Assembly (NCBI GenBank): GCA_963920575.1
Contig: OY986969.1
Coordinates: 23,041,434-23,105,433, forward strand
DNA from: Narthecium ossifragum
Lineage: Eukaryota; Streptophyta; Magnoliopsida; Dioscoreales; Nartheciaceae
DNA: 64,000 nucleotides
Reading direction: 5' to 3'
The translations under genes and the position numbers were made by a program. The notes under the pieces were generated by a model. The model was not told the DNA's origin. It saw nothing but the letters and a program-made list of their open reading frames with translations, and made no database searches. Positions 11,801 to 22,578 of the stretch are shown here, piece after piece. Position 1 is the first letter of the stretch. Each line of letters starts with the position of its first letter.

Positions 11801-12067
11801 CTAATAACATTCCTCGATCCCTACATGCTGAGATTTATTATGTGTGAGTTTGAACTCCTTGACCTGTCACAAAATTGACAGCACCATATCATCTTCCCCT
11901 GAAGCCTCTTCCCCAAAAACATAAAGCATAGAAGGACACATCAAAGCAAGATTTGTCTTCCTAATTCCTGGAAACTATGAGAGGAAATTTTTATTTAGTG
12001 TGACAGGTCTTTAGTCGTGACTTGAAACCACTGCTAAAGTAATTTTATTCAGCTGTAATTTGGACAT

Positions 12068-12494
12068 TTTTTTTGTTTGAGTAAGTCAGCCAAAAAGTGG
12101 CTAGTTACAAGAAAGAAACTACATAACTAGGGAAACGGACAAAAAGGAAAATTTACAGGAACTTCAGATCCAGAAGCAAAGACCCAACAGTGACTCCAGC
12201 GCCTATCTTTATCAAGCATGGCGAGATAATCCGCATCACGAACTCGATCTCGTTGCACAGATCTGAAAACAACTGTCAGAAAGCGCGCCGCCATCCCACA
12301 GATATCTCTCAATAAATTAGCAAGATGAGGAGGCCAAGAGATAGACCCATGTATGCATGCAACCATAAACCTCGCATCTGACACCACCAAACACCTTGAC
12401 ACCCCCTAACTGCGTAGCCAACAAAAAACCCCTATAAATAGCATGCAATTCCGCCTCTTCGCAAGAGGCAGCAACAATAGCTTCGGATCAGCAA
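12068..12494 (-). mobile_element. 5'-truncated LINE tail (427 bp) with 12-bp TSD
   Basis: TAATTTGGACAT is duplicated at 12056-12067 and 12495-12506. Read on the minus strand, the insert has EEAELHAIYRGFLLATQLG, a frameshift, then VVSDARFMVACIHGS (RNase H Glu and Asp motifs) and ends in a poly-A tail (T run at 12068-12075 on the plus strand). The frameshift makes it non-functional. Confidence 0.85.
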
Positions 12495-12506
12495 TAATTT
12501 GGACAT

Positions 12507-13475
12507 GGTTGTTGCTGATGGTCATGTTTTATTAGCAGCTTTAGCAGATCGCTTATTAGAGCTCTCAAAGATGAAGGCTTAAGCCTCTTTCCGGAGACAG
12601 ACATGGGCTTCCATCCATGATCCATCCATACACAGGCCGAGCAGGTGGTGGTGGCGGATGGATTATTCACAACTCGAGATAAGCACTACTATGCAAGATT
12701 TGCCGTCGAATAACAAATTCAACGGATGGTGTCATTGTATAAATCTGAAGAAGGTGTACTTGTATTTTAATTATTTGAGTCTATTATTTGGAATTAGAAC
12801 AAATCCACCAAGAAAAGTTCCTTTCTGAAATTATCAGAGTCAGGGCTTGAACTTGGTAGTCTTTTTTAACATTGATTGAGACGTAATGAATAAATGCATC
12901 CTAGACCAGAAATATTCCAAACTACGACCAGCAACATCGCCCAAATGAATCCAATTCTATATGTTAGTATCTATCTTAGCTTTTCTTTGTTTAATTTAGG
13001 TGGTTCTTATTCTTCTTGTTCTATCCAGTCCATCAGGTAAACAGGACAAATGACTTTAGAGAAAGCAGTCCTCCCTTTATGTTGGAATATAATATCCCAA
13101 TGAAGTCATCAAATTTTTCAGTGGAATTTTTTGTGCTAGCATTCTCACAGTGGAATTTTTCATGGGCATTCATGAATTCTTCGTATTTGATTTAAATAAC
13201 TTTAGGAACCAATCTGTTCTTCAGTTCATGTTATGAGCTCTCTTACCTTATAACATGCTCCAAAGACAAGCTTAGGAACCTTATGATTCATAACCTAATC
13301 ATAGATGCTTACTAAGCATGTGATAAAATAAGATTGCACAATCGTGGACGTCAAGTTTCATTCATTAATATCATGATTTAAAAATGAAACTACAACAAAT
13401 TGTTGTTAACGAGTACCAAATGCGTCTCAGAACGGGCAAACAAATACAAATTTAAAACCTAGAAAGGATGGAAGC
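12507..13475. other. Intergenic, nothing recognised
   Basis: Ordinary AT-rich DNA. The short frame at 12488-12670 has no family resemblance and is interrupted by the LINE insertion site. Confidence 0.35.
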
Positions 13476-13610
13476 TCAAGAATCGGCTGAATGGTTCTTC
13501 ATCGCCTTCTGCAGAACAATCGGAGCACCATTCATCGTCACAGAAGGCTCAATGTTGGGTCGTTGATGAGAGATAGAAGCATCCAATAATACCATAATTC
13601 CATGGGGCCG
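13476..13610 (-). other. Possible terminal exon of an unidentified minus-strand transcript
   Basis: On the minus strand an acceptor-like TTCATAG precedes a 135-base open stretch starting at 13610 and ending in TGA at 13476. It reads RPHGIMVLLDASISH...IVLQKAMKNHSADS. An AATGAATG-rich tail follows, as in a 3' UTR. I do not recognise the peptide and found no matching upstream exon, so it may be a non-coding transcript or chance. Confidence 0.2.
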
Positions 13611-14836
13611 CTATGAATTTTGGCAACAAGTCTTTGTTTGTATCTGGATTTAGAGAGCTGCATCATCCTAATTGTGGGCGTCTACAAGCTGCCCTTTCAT
13701 GCTTTGATGGCCACCCATACTACATCCAAATAGAAAAAATCATCAGCATCATTATAGTTGAGGAATAAAATACCACCTTCCAATTTGAAAAGGAGAACAG
13801 AACAACCCCAACAACTAGTTTGGCACCAAGGCATCTCAAAAAAAAAAAAGTTGATGTGATCACTTAAATCTCACAATTGTACATTTACTTCCAGAGAAGA
13901 AGAGGCAATAACAACCAAAGAATATCGACTTTCATGTATTATACTGATCGACTCTCAATGTTGTCAATTAGAGTGAACCATGTTTCAGCAACGAAAAAAG
14001 AGAATCAGCAAACAAGATTACTAGCCCACCAGAAGAAAACCAAGAACATGAACATTTGCATGTGCCTAAAAAAATCCAAAGCAATACTTCCAACAACATA
14101 AACATTTGAATGAATTTAGTTTCTGACGACCCACAATACTCATTTGGTCCCGGAGAAGTAAGAGAGCATGGATTCAGAATAATCAAACCATATATACATG
14201 GAGTAGCTCATGCTCCATTTCAAGGTGATATACATATATCCAGCACAGGAAATCTTGCAGAGCTTTCATGAACCAATAAACCATGGAGCATACTTTATCT
14301 ATGGCTTATGATTTTCTTCGAGAGACATATTCAGTTCCCGAGGAAAACCAACCAACATATTGGCATCCAATAGTTGATTTATAAACATTGATAGAATTAC
14401 AACTAAGAGTCACACAAATTTGTATATCACCATAAAAAAGATAACTAGGAGAAAGCATCTTCTACAACAAAGCTATTATTACCCCAAAAGGACAGCAAAG
14501 CTTCTGCAATTTTCCTGAGAGAGACTTTATCATATCTCAATTACCTACAATGAGAAATGAAATACCAAATAAAGGAAACAACAGAGAGCCATAAAGCATG
14601 GCCTGACATATGAGAGATCACATCTAAAGAAAAGCTGAAAAACAAGATCATATCACAAATCCAACAACAAATATTTGGTAGATCAACCACTATAAAATGA
14701 AAACCATGAGATTTCACTTGCAATCATACCCAAATTGGCGCTCAGCTACTAAAGAGATAAATATTAGCCATCAACAACAAAAAGATAATCTTATAACTCT
14801 TAAAACTCAACAAATAATCGAATAGGAGATATACCC
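13611..14836. other. Intergenic / 3' side of the AN1 gene
   Basis: AT-rich sequence downstream of the minus-strand AN1 zinc-finger gene. Its first few hundred bases (14836 downward) should include that gene's 3' UTR. No further coding signal. Confidence 0.4.
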
Positions 14837-15280
14837 TCAAATTTTGATGATCTTGGCAGCTCTGATCAAAGGGTTGGCTTTGGCAATCTCCTTCCTGCCA
14901 GCCGCCTTATAGTCGTAAGAGCAATGATGGGTATCGGAGTACCGGTGCCGGCTACAAAAGAGGTCTCCACACCGGCACCGGAAGCCAGTAAGTCCCACCT
15001 TTCTCCGGCAACTAGAGCACCGGTTCGCGAACTTGGCTGGTGGCTTACAATTTTCATCTAGCTTTTGGCTGCCAGAAGTTGCGGCACTGGAATCGCCGGC
15101 GGGCGAATCCGGCCTCTCGCGTTTCCCTAGGGTAAATTCATGGGGAGGTTTTAGGAATATAGAAGGTGGTGACGATGAGGATGGAGGAGGAGATGGTGGA
15201 GAGGAAGCAGGTGATGGGGATGAGCTGGGCTTAAGGATCTCAGCTTCATCTTTGTCAAGGTTGCAACTTTCTTGTGCCAT
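14837..15280 (-). CDS. AN1 zinc-finger stress-associated protein lacking A20
   Basis: A single uninterrupted frame of 147 residues. The N-terminal half is low-complexity Ser/Pro-rich (about residues 18-45) with the short segment [11 protein letters not shown]. The C-terminal half is a complete AN1 finger: [36 protein letters not shown], then [20 protein letters not shown], the basic tail typical of plant SAPs. Start ATG 15280 gives [14 protein letters not shown], as in SAPs; an in-frame ATG 45 bases upstream was rejected because its extension is not SAP-like. Most plant SAPs have A20 plus AN1; here no A20 (Cx2-4Cx11Cx2C) precedes AN1. SAPs bind ubiquitin and modulate stress responses. Intronless coding regions are usual in the family. 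Confidence 0.85.
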   Translation of the reverse strand: MAQESCNLDKDEAEILKPSSSPSPASSPPSPPPSSSSPPSIFLKPPHEFTLGKRERPDSPAGDSSAATSGSQKLDENCKPPAKFANRCSSCRRKVGLTGFRCRCGDLFCSRHRYSDTHHCSYDYKAAGRKEIAKANPLIRAAKIIKI

Positions 15281-15868
15281 TTGGTTAAAAGAACAGAGAG
15301 GAAAAAACCAAGAAAAAAATTCCAAACTAAAGGAATTTTTTTTGGCAAATTATAGAACTATAATAGAGCACTACAAACAACTGGAAATCCTGGAAAATAT
15401 CGGTTTATGAAGATTTTGAAGGGAAAAAAAATCAAGCAAAAAAGGGAATCTTTTCGAAGAACGAGCAGAGAAATCAACAAATAAAGGGCGAAACGAGAAA
15501 AAAAAAAGGTACGGAGAGCTAAGCACTACAAAAGCTGGGATTTTTCTTGATGGAAACGAGAAAAAATCGAAACCCACGAAGGATTTGAAGCAAGAAACAT
15601 AAAGATGGGAGCTTTCTCATCTGAGAAGAGCTAATCTAGAGATAACCCACATGAGAAGCCCTCGGATCGGCCTCAAAGAACAAGATTCCATCTCATATTT
15701 TCAGAAAAATCCGAACAAAAGAGATCCAGGAACACCCACAAATCTCCCAACAAAGGCTCGAAGTCGATCGGGTCTGAGAAATCGCTGGGAAAGAAGGGGG
15801 AGAAAAAGGAAAGGGGGAGAAGGAAAGAGCTTTGGAGGTGGGTGGGGAAATTAAAAGCTACTAATCTC

Positions 15869-15878
15869 TATATAAATA
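15869..15878 (-). promoter_or_regulatory. TATA box of the AN1 gene (predicted)
   Basis: On the minus strand the sequence reads TATTTATATAG, a good plant TATA box about 590 bases before the ATG. The long leader implied fits SAP genes, which often have a 5'-UTR intron. I could not fix that intron's ends. Confidence 0.45.
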
Positions 15879-15889
15879 ATTCCATTGCC

Positions 15890-16708
15890 CCCCTTCATAG
15901 AATTGGAAGCAACAGTCATGGTTTTATATAAAAATCGTGGCCGAAAGAAAGCTTTTATTATTAGTTTTATGGCTCCCGTGTGGTTTCCGAAAGAGCATTA
16001 TTTTGAGCCACCAATGAATGATGATGGATTGGCTTCACTCTGGAAACCATCAGATCCATGGTCCATTCATGGCTTCATGGTGGTGGCATATCTTGGTATT
16101 TATGCTTTTGGATTCTTTTTCTTTTTTCTTTTTCTTTTTTATTATCTCCAAACAGAGATAAAAAGTATTTGCTAAAAATTAAAGGTTTTTTTAGAAACTT
16201 ATATTATAAAGCAAATATAAGGATGAAATATGTGTTCACTTTCACTAGAACAAAGTCAAGACTGGTGGTGATGGGCCGGCCTGCAGCTTTGAACATGTCT
16301 TCACTGATGCCTCACTGGGAGTCCGGACCCACGGAACGTTTTCCACTAACATAAGAAAGTGATGGTCACGGATGCTATGTCTACTGCATCAGGGCATGCC
16401 AGATGGCTGTGTGACATGGCATGCGGTAAAACACACAGAGAAAAAGAATCGAATCATTATTTATATTTATATATATATATATTTTGATCGATTGATCTAG
16501 TCTATTAATATTATTTTATATAATTTTTTATTTTATTGAAAAATGATTTGTCTCACACCCTTCCACACGGCATGTTTATATAAATCATTTTCCACACGGC
16601 GCAAACCAATAAGGTTTTCGGTGGGGTGTTTTGGGTTGCGAGACATGTTTTGGGCCGCGTCACAAGACATAGGGTGACGTATATCGAAACTCAAATAATT
16701 TTAACAAA
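15890..16708. other. Intergenic, nothing recognised
   Basis: Upstream of the AN1 gene and before the next MULE. Contains T-rich low complexity near 16110-16145 and an AT run near 16467-16481. No gene seen. Confidence 0.4.
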
Positions 16709-17149
16709 GGCTTAAATATGCGTTTCGTCCCTGAGGTTTATGACAAGTTTTTATTAAGTCCCTATACTTTAAAAATTCCCGATTGAATCCCTAAGTTTTT
16801 ATGAACCGACTTAATCTTATCCTTCCGTTCAGAAGCCGTTAGCTGGTGTAACGGAGCGGAGAAGACTAATTAATTTTGACTAGTTTATACTAATTTTGAC
16901 CAATTTAATTTATTTTTTAATTATTTTTGCCACATCAGCACATTATTTTCTCTCCTCTCTCATCTCTCTCTCTCTCCTCTCGCGTGTTGGTCCCGAGTAG
17001 TCGTTCCCCGCCATCAGTGCCGCCGCCTCCACCGTGACTCCCCGGTGTCTCCTCCCTCTGTGGCAATGAGGGCGCGATCGACATGGTTTTGTTCCCGCGA
17101 TGCGATCGTCGAAGAAAGCCGATGATAGAGAGATGAAGGAGGAGACGAG

Positions 17150-17308
17150 CTGGAGTGAAAGTACCCGACGGCGGAGACGAACTGCCGAAAGTACTGGCGG
17201 CACTGGTCCTCGTTGACGTGGCCTCCGGCGTCGAGGCGGGCGAATAGCTCTCCCCCCTCGAGGAGCTCCATCACGAAGTAGACCCTGGTGCGGGAGGCCA
17301 GGACCTTA
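17150..17308 (-). pseudogene. Captured fragment of a CBL-interacting protein kinase (CIPK)
   Basis: On the minus strand an open stretch reads KVLASRTRVYFVMELLEGG, then ELFARLDAGGHVNEDQCRQY, then FRQFVSAVGYFHSS. This is the kinase subdomain IV-VI region of a CIPK/SnRK3 (VMELxxGGELF...ARxYFxQLVSAVxxxHS). It stops before the HRD loop, so it is no functional kinase. The flanking purine-rich sequence is not CIPK. Position inside MULE ends marks it as transposon-captured. Confidence 0.8.
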
Positions 17309-18019
17309 TGAGGTGGGGGGAGAGGAGAAGGGGAGAAGAGAGGGAACAGAGGAGAACGGCGACGAAGGAGGAGAGGAGAAGAGGGGGGGGAGGGGCTTGG
17401 GTGAAACGAGGTCAGGGTTGGCCGGAGTTGAGGTCGGCGTCGGGCTTAGCGGGCAGCGAGGTGGACGACGGAGCTGGTCGGGAGCTCCAACAAGGATCGG
17501 TTCGCCGCCTACCTGGAGAGGGTGAAGGAGGGGAAGGCTAACCACATGAGGTCGCGGCGGCGGCGTTGTGAGGCGAGGATGATGAGGTGGCCCAGCTCGA
17601 GTGGCGGCATGCTGTGGATATTTATCAAACACCATCAACGACGGGAAAGAGCAGAGAGAGAGAAAACAGAGGAGAACGGCGACGGAGGAGGAGAGGAGAA
17701 GAGAGGGGGGGGGGGGGGCTTGGGTGAAACGAGGTCAGGGTTGGCCGGAGTTGAGGTCGGCGTCGGGCTTAGCGGGCGGCGAGGTGGACGACGGAGCTGG
17801 TTGGGAAAGAGCAGAGAGAGAAAACAGAGGAGAACGGCGACTGAGGAGGAGAGAGAAAAGAGACTGAAGAAGAAGGTCAAAATTAGATTAATTTTGACCG
17901 GTTCGTGAGCCGGTTCAGCCGAGCCGCCGTTAGTCCGATAAACGACGCATGGACGGAGGGATCGGATTGGACCGATTCGGAAAGTCTAGGGATTTAATCG
18001 GGAATTTTTAGAGTCCAGG

Positions 18020-18219
18020 NNNNNNNNNNNNNNNNNNNNNNNNNNNNNNNNNNNNNNNNNNNNNNNNNNNNNNNNNNNNNNNNNNNNNNNNNNNNNNNNN
18101 NNNNNNNNNNNNNNNNNNNNNNNNNNNNNNNNNNNNNNNNNNNNNNNNNNNNNNNNNNNNNNNNNNNNNNNNNNNNNNNNNNNNNNNNNNNNNNNNNNNN
18201 NNNNNNNNNNNNNNNNNNN
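18020..18219. other. Assembly gap (200 N)
   Basis: Exactly 200 N, a conventional size for an unknown-length gap. It separates two similar right-hand terminal-repeat arms of the same MULE family, so the join may hide a collapsed repeat. Confidence 0.95.
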
Positions 18220-18495
18220 CCGAGCCGACTTTAGTTGGCCGACGGCGAGTGGACGGAGGGACACGATTGAGTCCGGTTCGAAAAATCCAAGGATTCAATC
18301 GGGAATTTTTAAAGAAGAGGGACTTGATAAAAACTTGTCCGAAACCTCAGGGACGAAACGCATATTTAATCCAACATATATGTAACACCGTCCTACATGC
18401 CATGGATTCTTTCTCATGACAAATGTACAAAAATTGCTCAGTAGGAACGGTTCTGTTGGCAATTTGTATCATTGACATTGACTTCAACTTGAGAA

Positions 18496-19724
18496 AGGCA
18501 TCCTCAATGTGGCGATCGATTTGTGCAGCGGCAGCAACTTTACGGCTTGGTATTCGCTGGTCCCCTGCTGTGGACAGCAAGCTCAATCTTTATGAGGACT
18601 GGTTTGTTCTCAATGGGCCATTGGGCAAATATCCATGCCCAGTAGCTGTAGAAGAGGGGGTGCATGATTGGTCTATTGGAGATTTGATGGATGATCAAGG
18701 GGAGTGGTCTTCTACAGAAGTTAGGGGTATGTTTGGTGACTTTTTAGCAGAGGAAATTTTGTCTCTGCCTATCAGAAGTAAAGAGGAGGGTGATCATTTC
18801 AGATGGTGTTGGGGAGCCCATGGCAAGATCACTACTTCTTCATGTTATTCATTCCTTATCGCTGCCAAGAAACCATCCAACAATCCTGACGATATTGGTG
18901 CTTGGCGGAGAGTGTGGAGTGCTCCAGCTGGCCTACGGGTTAAGCAGTTCCTGTGGCAAGTTCTCCATCAAAAGATGCCGACATTAGATAGATTGTGGGT
19001 TGTGTGTATGACCTCTGATAGTACATGCCCAAGATGTGGCCAGGAGGCTGAATCCATTGAACATGCCTTGGTCCGATGTCCCTACGCCATGCAGGTATGG
19101 TACGCTATCCTTGAGGACTCGGTGTGGATTTAGATGAATTCTCGCTTCCTCTTTGTTTTGAAATTTTAGGGAGATCTTCACAGACTGATCATGTGAGAAC
19201 TCTTAAAACTGCTATTGCCTACACACTGTGGAACCTTTGGAAATCAAGATGTAGTGTCCTCTTGGGGAAGGAGAGCTGGGATCTAGAGCATCTAATCCGG
19301 TCAATTAAATGGGGGTATTAAATGGACTTATTCACAGGTGGATTATGGAAATTATGTGTTGGAAGCAGAATTAAAAGCCATTAGGTTGGGGCTGGAGGTT
19401 GCACAAGCAGAAGGTCTGAAGAGGGTTATTATGGAGAGTGACTCATTGTTAGCTATTGGTCTTGTGAATAGGGGTGCTCCTTGGGTGGAGTCATGTGCAC
19501 CAGTTTTGCAGGACATTTGGTGGCACATAGGACACTTTACGGATTTCTTATTGGTGCATATCCTACGGTCTTCGAATGTTGAAGCTGACAGACTAGCTAG
19601 GGAAGCTAGGATCCGGTCCAATGTTTTGGACGGACCGGGTGCTAGCCTTTAATTTTCCTTTTTTTTTAGAGTGTAATACAGGTTGATCCTGTAGCTTTCT
19701 TGGCTTACTTGCTCAAAAAAAAAA
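18496..19724 (+). mobile_element. 5'-truncated L1-type LINE (1.2 kb) with TSD
   Basis: AACTTGAGAA is found at 18486-18495 and after the poly-A at 19725-19734. The insert encodes the last part of a LINE ORF2. First comes the linker and zf-RVT region (WRRVWSAPAGLRVKQFLWQV; zinc knuckle TCPRCGQEAESIEHALVRC) to about 19130. Then, after a frameshift and stops near 19120-19325, an RNase H domain (EAELKAIRLGLE, VIMESDSLLAIGLV, SSNVEADRLAREAR) to 19652. A poly-A of about 12 follows. The reverse transcriptase core is missing, so it cannot move by itself. Confidence 0.9.
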
Positions 19725-19734
19725 AACTTGAGAA

Positions 19735-20169
19735 TCCTTAATTCCCATTGTATTAGCCATCGGGAGAGACAAATTAGTCCTCTACTTAATTATATTTTAT
19801 CTAGCTAGAGAACCACGAACGCAAAAAGGCTTGTTTTGTCTCATTGCAGTGTCTCAAAATCTTCGATGATTAGGTGGATCAATGTAAACCATTGACAAAT
19901 CCTTCTTGATGCCAATCTTATTGAACAACAGTTGCAAGTCAAGAGACCACCGATTAGTTTTCCTTATCTGATAGGACCTGACCAAGCCCACATGAACCTG
20001 TAAACCATATGATACGGAGAATTTGCCTTATGATTTAGGGTAATTGGTCATCCTCTCGTAGACGAAGAAGCCGTGAAGGGTCTATTTTGGCATCCATTTT
20101 TTAAACCACCTCATTCAAGTCAAGTGATTATGAGGGATACATACCAGTGAAGCATCATTCTATAAACAT
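19735..20169. other. Intergenic, nothing recognised
   Basis: Short unique-looking stretch between a LINE and the next MULE; no coding or RNA signal. Confidence 0.4.
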
Positions 20170-20771
20170 TATTATTATGGGTTTTTTACATATATATCCT
20201 CAAAAAACTTTTAAAATACGTATTTACCCCTATATTCTTTATATTTTCATATATACCGTTGAAAAGTTCAAATAATCTCAAAAATACCCTTTCGTGTACT
20301 TCCGTCAGGTTAAGCGTAACTTAACCATAGGATAAACTCTAACCAGACTTGATGACTTTACTTAAATACCCCCACACAGTCACACCCTTCCTCTCTTCTC
20401 AACTCTCTCAGCCCGTAGGTATACCAACTCACCATCCCATCCATCACCATCCTCTTTGATCACCATCTCCGTTGGGGTAAATGCTTCATTTCGGTTACAA
20501 CCTCAATCCCACGATAGGCACTCCTCCATTCCCGATCTCTCTCCACGATGGCCACTCCTCCTCCGTTCCCGATCTCTTCCCCCGATGGCCACTCCTCTAT
20601 TATTTCACTCGATCTCTCCCCCTGTGACCACCAACCACCGCTCTCAATCGCGGCCTACCATACGATGAGGCCCCATCCCCACCTCACAACACCGGCAGAC
20701 ACTATGTGCCGCCCCACTCTCCTCTGTTTCCTCCCGATCCCGACCGGACCAACGGAAACTATGCGGACGAC

Positions 20772-20947
20772 CAGGGGCGGACCCAACCCCTCAAGTAAGG
20801 GGGGGCCAAGGGAGGAAGGGTAACTCAGGGGGGGCCAGGGGCTATGTGGGTAGGAGTGGGGGGCGCGGGGCCCACAGAAGGCTAAGCTAAAAAAAAATTT
20901 CAGGGGGGGCCTGGGCCCCCCCTGATTTGTGAATGGGTCCGCCCCTG
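20772..20947. mobile_element. hAT MITE (176 bp) with perfect 8-bp TSD
   Basis: Ends CAGGGGCGGACCCA and its inverse TGGGTCCGCCCCTG, flanked by CGGACGAC at 20764-20771 and 20948-20955. The interior is G-runs and C-runs (GGGGGGGCC) with no coding capacity. It inserted into the captured sequence of the MULE, so it is younger than that capture. Confidence 0.9.
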
Positions 20948-21009
20948 CGGACGACCACCGTCTCCTCTCACGGCTGTCGAGTACGTTGTGGAGAGGATGT
21001 AAATGCTGG

Positions 21010-21275
21010 AGGAATGATGGGATGAAGACAGTGGTACCAAGCATCACCAAGTAATGCTGGAATCCCAGTAGCCCCGTTTCCCCTGCACATAGACAAAAAA
21101 ACCCATCATAAGCCATCCTCAAGAAACAGAGCATCCATCAATGGTCTATAGACATCCATATATGGCAATAGAGATTGGGAAACGGACGCCATGGGGGAGG
21201 GTTTGTGAGGCAGTAGTCGATGCCGGGCAGCTGCTCCTTGATGGGGAATGGAGCAAACTCGTCCACCTTCGTCAT
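21010..21275 (-). pseudogene. Captured fragment of a nucleobase-ascorbate transporter (NAT)
   Basis: Minus strand: ATG at 21275 opens KVDEFAPFPIKEQLPGIDYC then LTNPPPW (to about 21190), the conserved N-terminus of plant NAT/UraA-xanthine permeases. An intron-like stretch follows, ending in TGTGCAG at about 21084. Then comes LLGFQHYLVMLGTTVFIPS, the start of the first membrane segment in exon 2. The captured exon 1, intron and part of exon 2 keep host gene order. Everything downstream is absent. Confidence 0.85.
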
Positions 21276-21830
21276 CTCCGCTCTTCGGCGCTTTGTTCAG
21301 AGCTATGGAGTTGTGGATTGGTGTAATATATAAGGAAATGGGGTAGAGAGAGGAAGGTGGGAAAGAAGAAACTATGCGGACGACCACCGTGACGTAGATC
21401 GCCAGGCTTCCCGGCAGGCGGCAGTGGCGTCAAGCGCATCCACGATGGGCGTGGTGGGGGTGGTCGCGGAACAGAGATAATGAGAGAGAGAGAGAAAGTA
21501 GTGTATTGGGGTTTGCTGTACCCCAACGGGATGAAGGTATACGAGGTGGACTTGACCGGGAGGAAGCCGGACTCAGCGTACCCGCCATTGCTGCCGCCGA
21601 CCAACGACGAGCCATACAAAGGCAAGATGTGGTGCGTGTTGGCGATGTCCGGACTACTTCAGGGGCAAAACTGTCTTTTCCCCTGCTAACGTTAACGGCA
21701 TTGGGTATATTCCCATTGGATTCCACGGCAATTAACCTAAAGGGTATTTTTGAGATTTTTAGACTTTTCAGGGATATATATGAAAATATGAAGAATGTAG
21801 GGGTAAATACGTATTTTGAAAGTTTTTTGA

Positions 21831-21878
<48 letters not shown>

Positions 21879-21887
21879 TATTATTAT

Positions 21888-22573
21888 TATTATTATTATT
21901 CTGGAGTATCTCAGCAGTTGTCAATTTGTGATACAAAGTTATGGATAGAGAATGATTGTGTCACAATCCATGTGAATGTGAATGTGCATTGTTTGGTGCC
22001 CACGCAGACGCAGCGTGTCTCTCGGAGCGCCACAAGGAGATTCGAACCCAAAGGCTCACGCTGTCATGTTCAGTATTGCTCACACAGGAAACATCAAATT
22101 ACCAAATATATATATCATTAATTCAACAATATTGTGGATAACATCTATGAGAGTGTGACTTGATGAGATTGGAATCTAATTGGTTTCAGTGGAATGGCCT
22201 TTCTATCTCAACTTTTTGTCACAGTGCGTTCAGGGAACCCGACTGGACCAGTGGAACATATGTTGTATGGATTTCCCTATGATTAAATTGGATTCCGTAT
22301 AGGATTTGATTTGGCACATAAAAAGGTTCGATTTAACTAATGATGACGTTGTGGGTACCTTTTTCTCTTTTCTTTTAGCAACGCTGAGTACACACTTGGG
22401 TTTTATTTTACAAAAACTAGTGCTTCACCATTTTGGGATCTTTGTGTATTTTAAAGCCCAAAAGGTTCCTTTCATGCATCGGCAGAGATTCCGAACGTTT
22501 TTATTGTTATCCCTTTTGCTATTTTTCATTTGTTAAAATTCCTACCCCACAATTCATTTGATAATGAGGCTAA
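21888..22573. other. Intergenic, nothing recognised
   Basis: Region between a MULE and the second solo LTR. Short frames only, no recognisable protein, no terminal repeats. Confidence 0.4.
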
Positions 22574-22578
22574 TCTAT

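Larger units (their letters stand above)
16709..18372. mobile_element. Pack-MULE-like element with a captured CIPK fragment
   Basis: The left end GGCTTAAATATGCGTTTCGT and right end ACGCATATTTAATCC belong to the same family as 7601-8196. Inverted similarity runs ~130 bases inward. The interior is GC-rich, holds a kinase fragment on the minus strand (see below) and a tandem duplication of ~150 bases (units near 17345-17480 and 17680-17805, sharing CGAGGTCAGGGTTGGCCGGA). A second right-arm copy at 17880-18019 runs into the assembly gap, so two elements may be fused here. I find no clean 9-base duplication. Confidence 0.75.
20179..21878. mobile_element. Pack-MULE-like element with a captured transporter fragment
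   Basis: The left end GGGTTTTTTACATATATATC pairs with the inverted right end ...AAACCC. The arms share TCAAAAAACTTT, AAAATACGTATTTACCCCTA and TTTTCATATATA. The 9-base flanks TATTATTAT (20170-20178 and 21879-21887) are identical, but the site is an ATT microsatellite. The interior carries a nucleobase-ascorbate transporter piece, a later hAT MITE insertion, and a duplicated word GAAACTATGCGGACGACCA (near 20755 and 21369). The right arm has expanded into an (AT)n run at about 21833-21874. Same family as 28195-29460. Confidence 0.85.

Noticed and set aside
17300..17908. Long frames on both strands
   Set aside because: Purine-rich tandem duplication in a MULE; no protein family and opposite-strand frames equally long.
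18020..18219. Frames made of X residues
   Set aside because: Run through an assembly gap.
18423..18495. Start of a 236-codon frame upstream of the LINE
   Set aside because: The LINE insertion begins at 18496 after its target duplication; the upstream Met is in flanking DNA.
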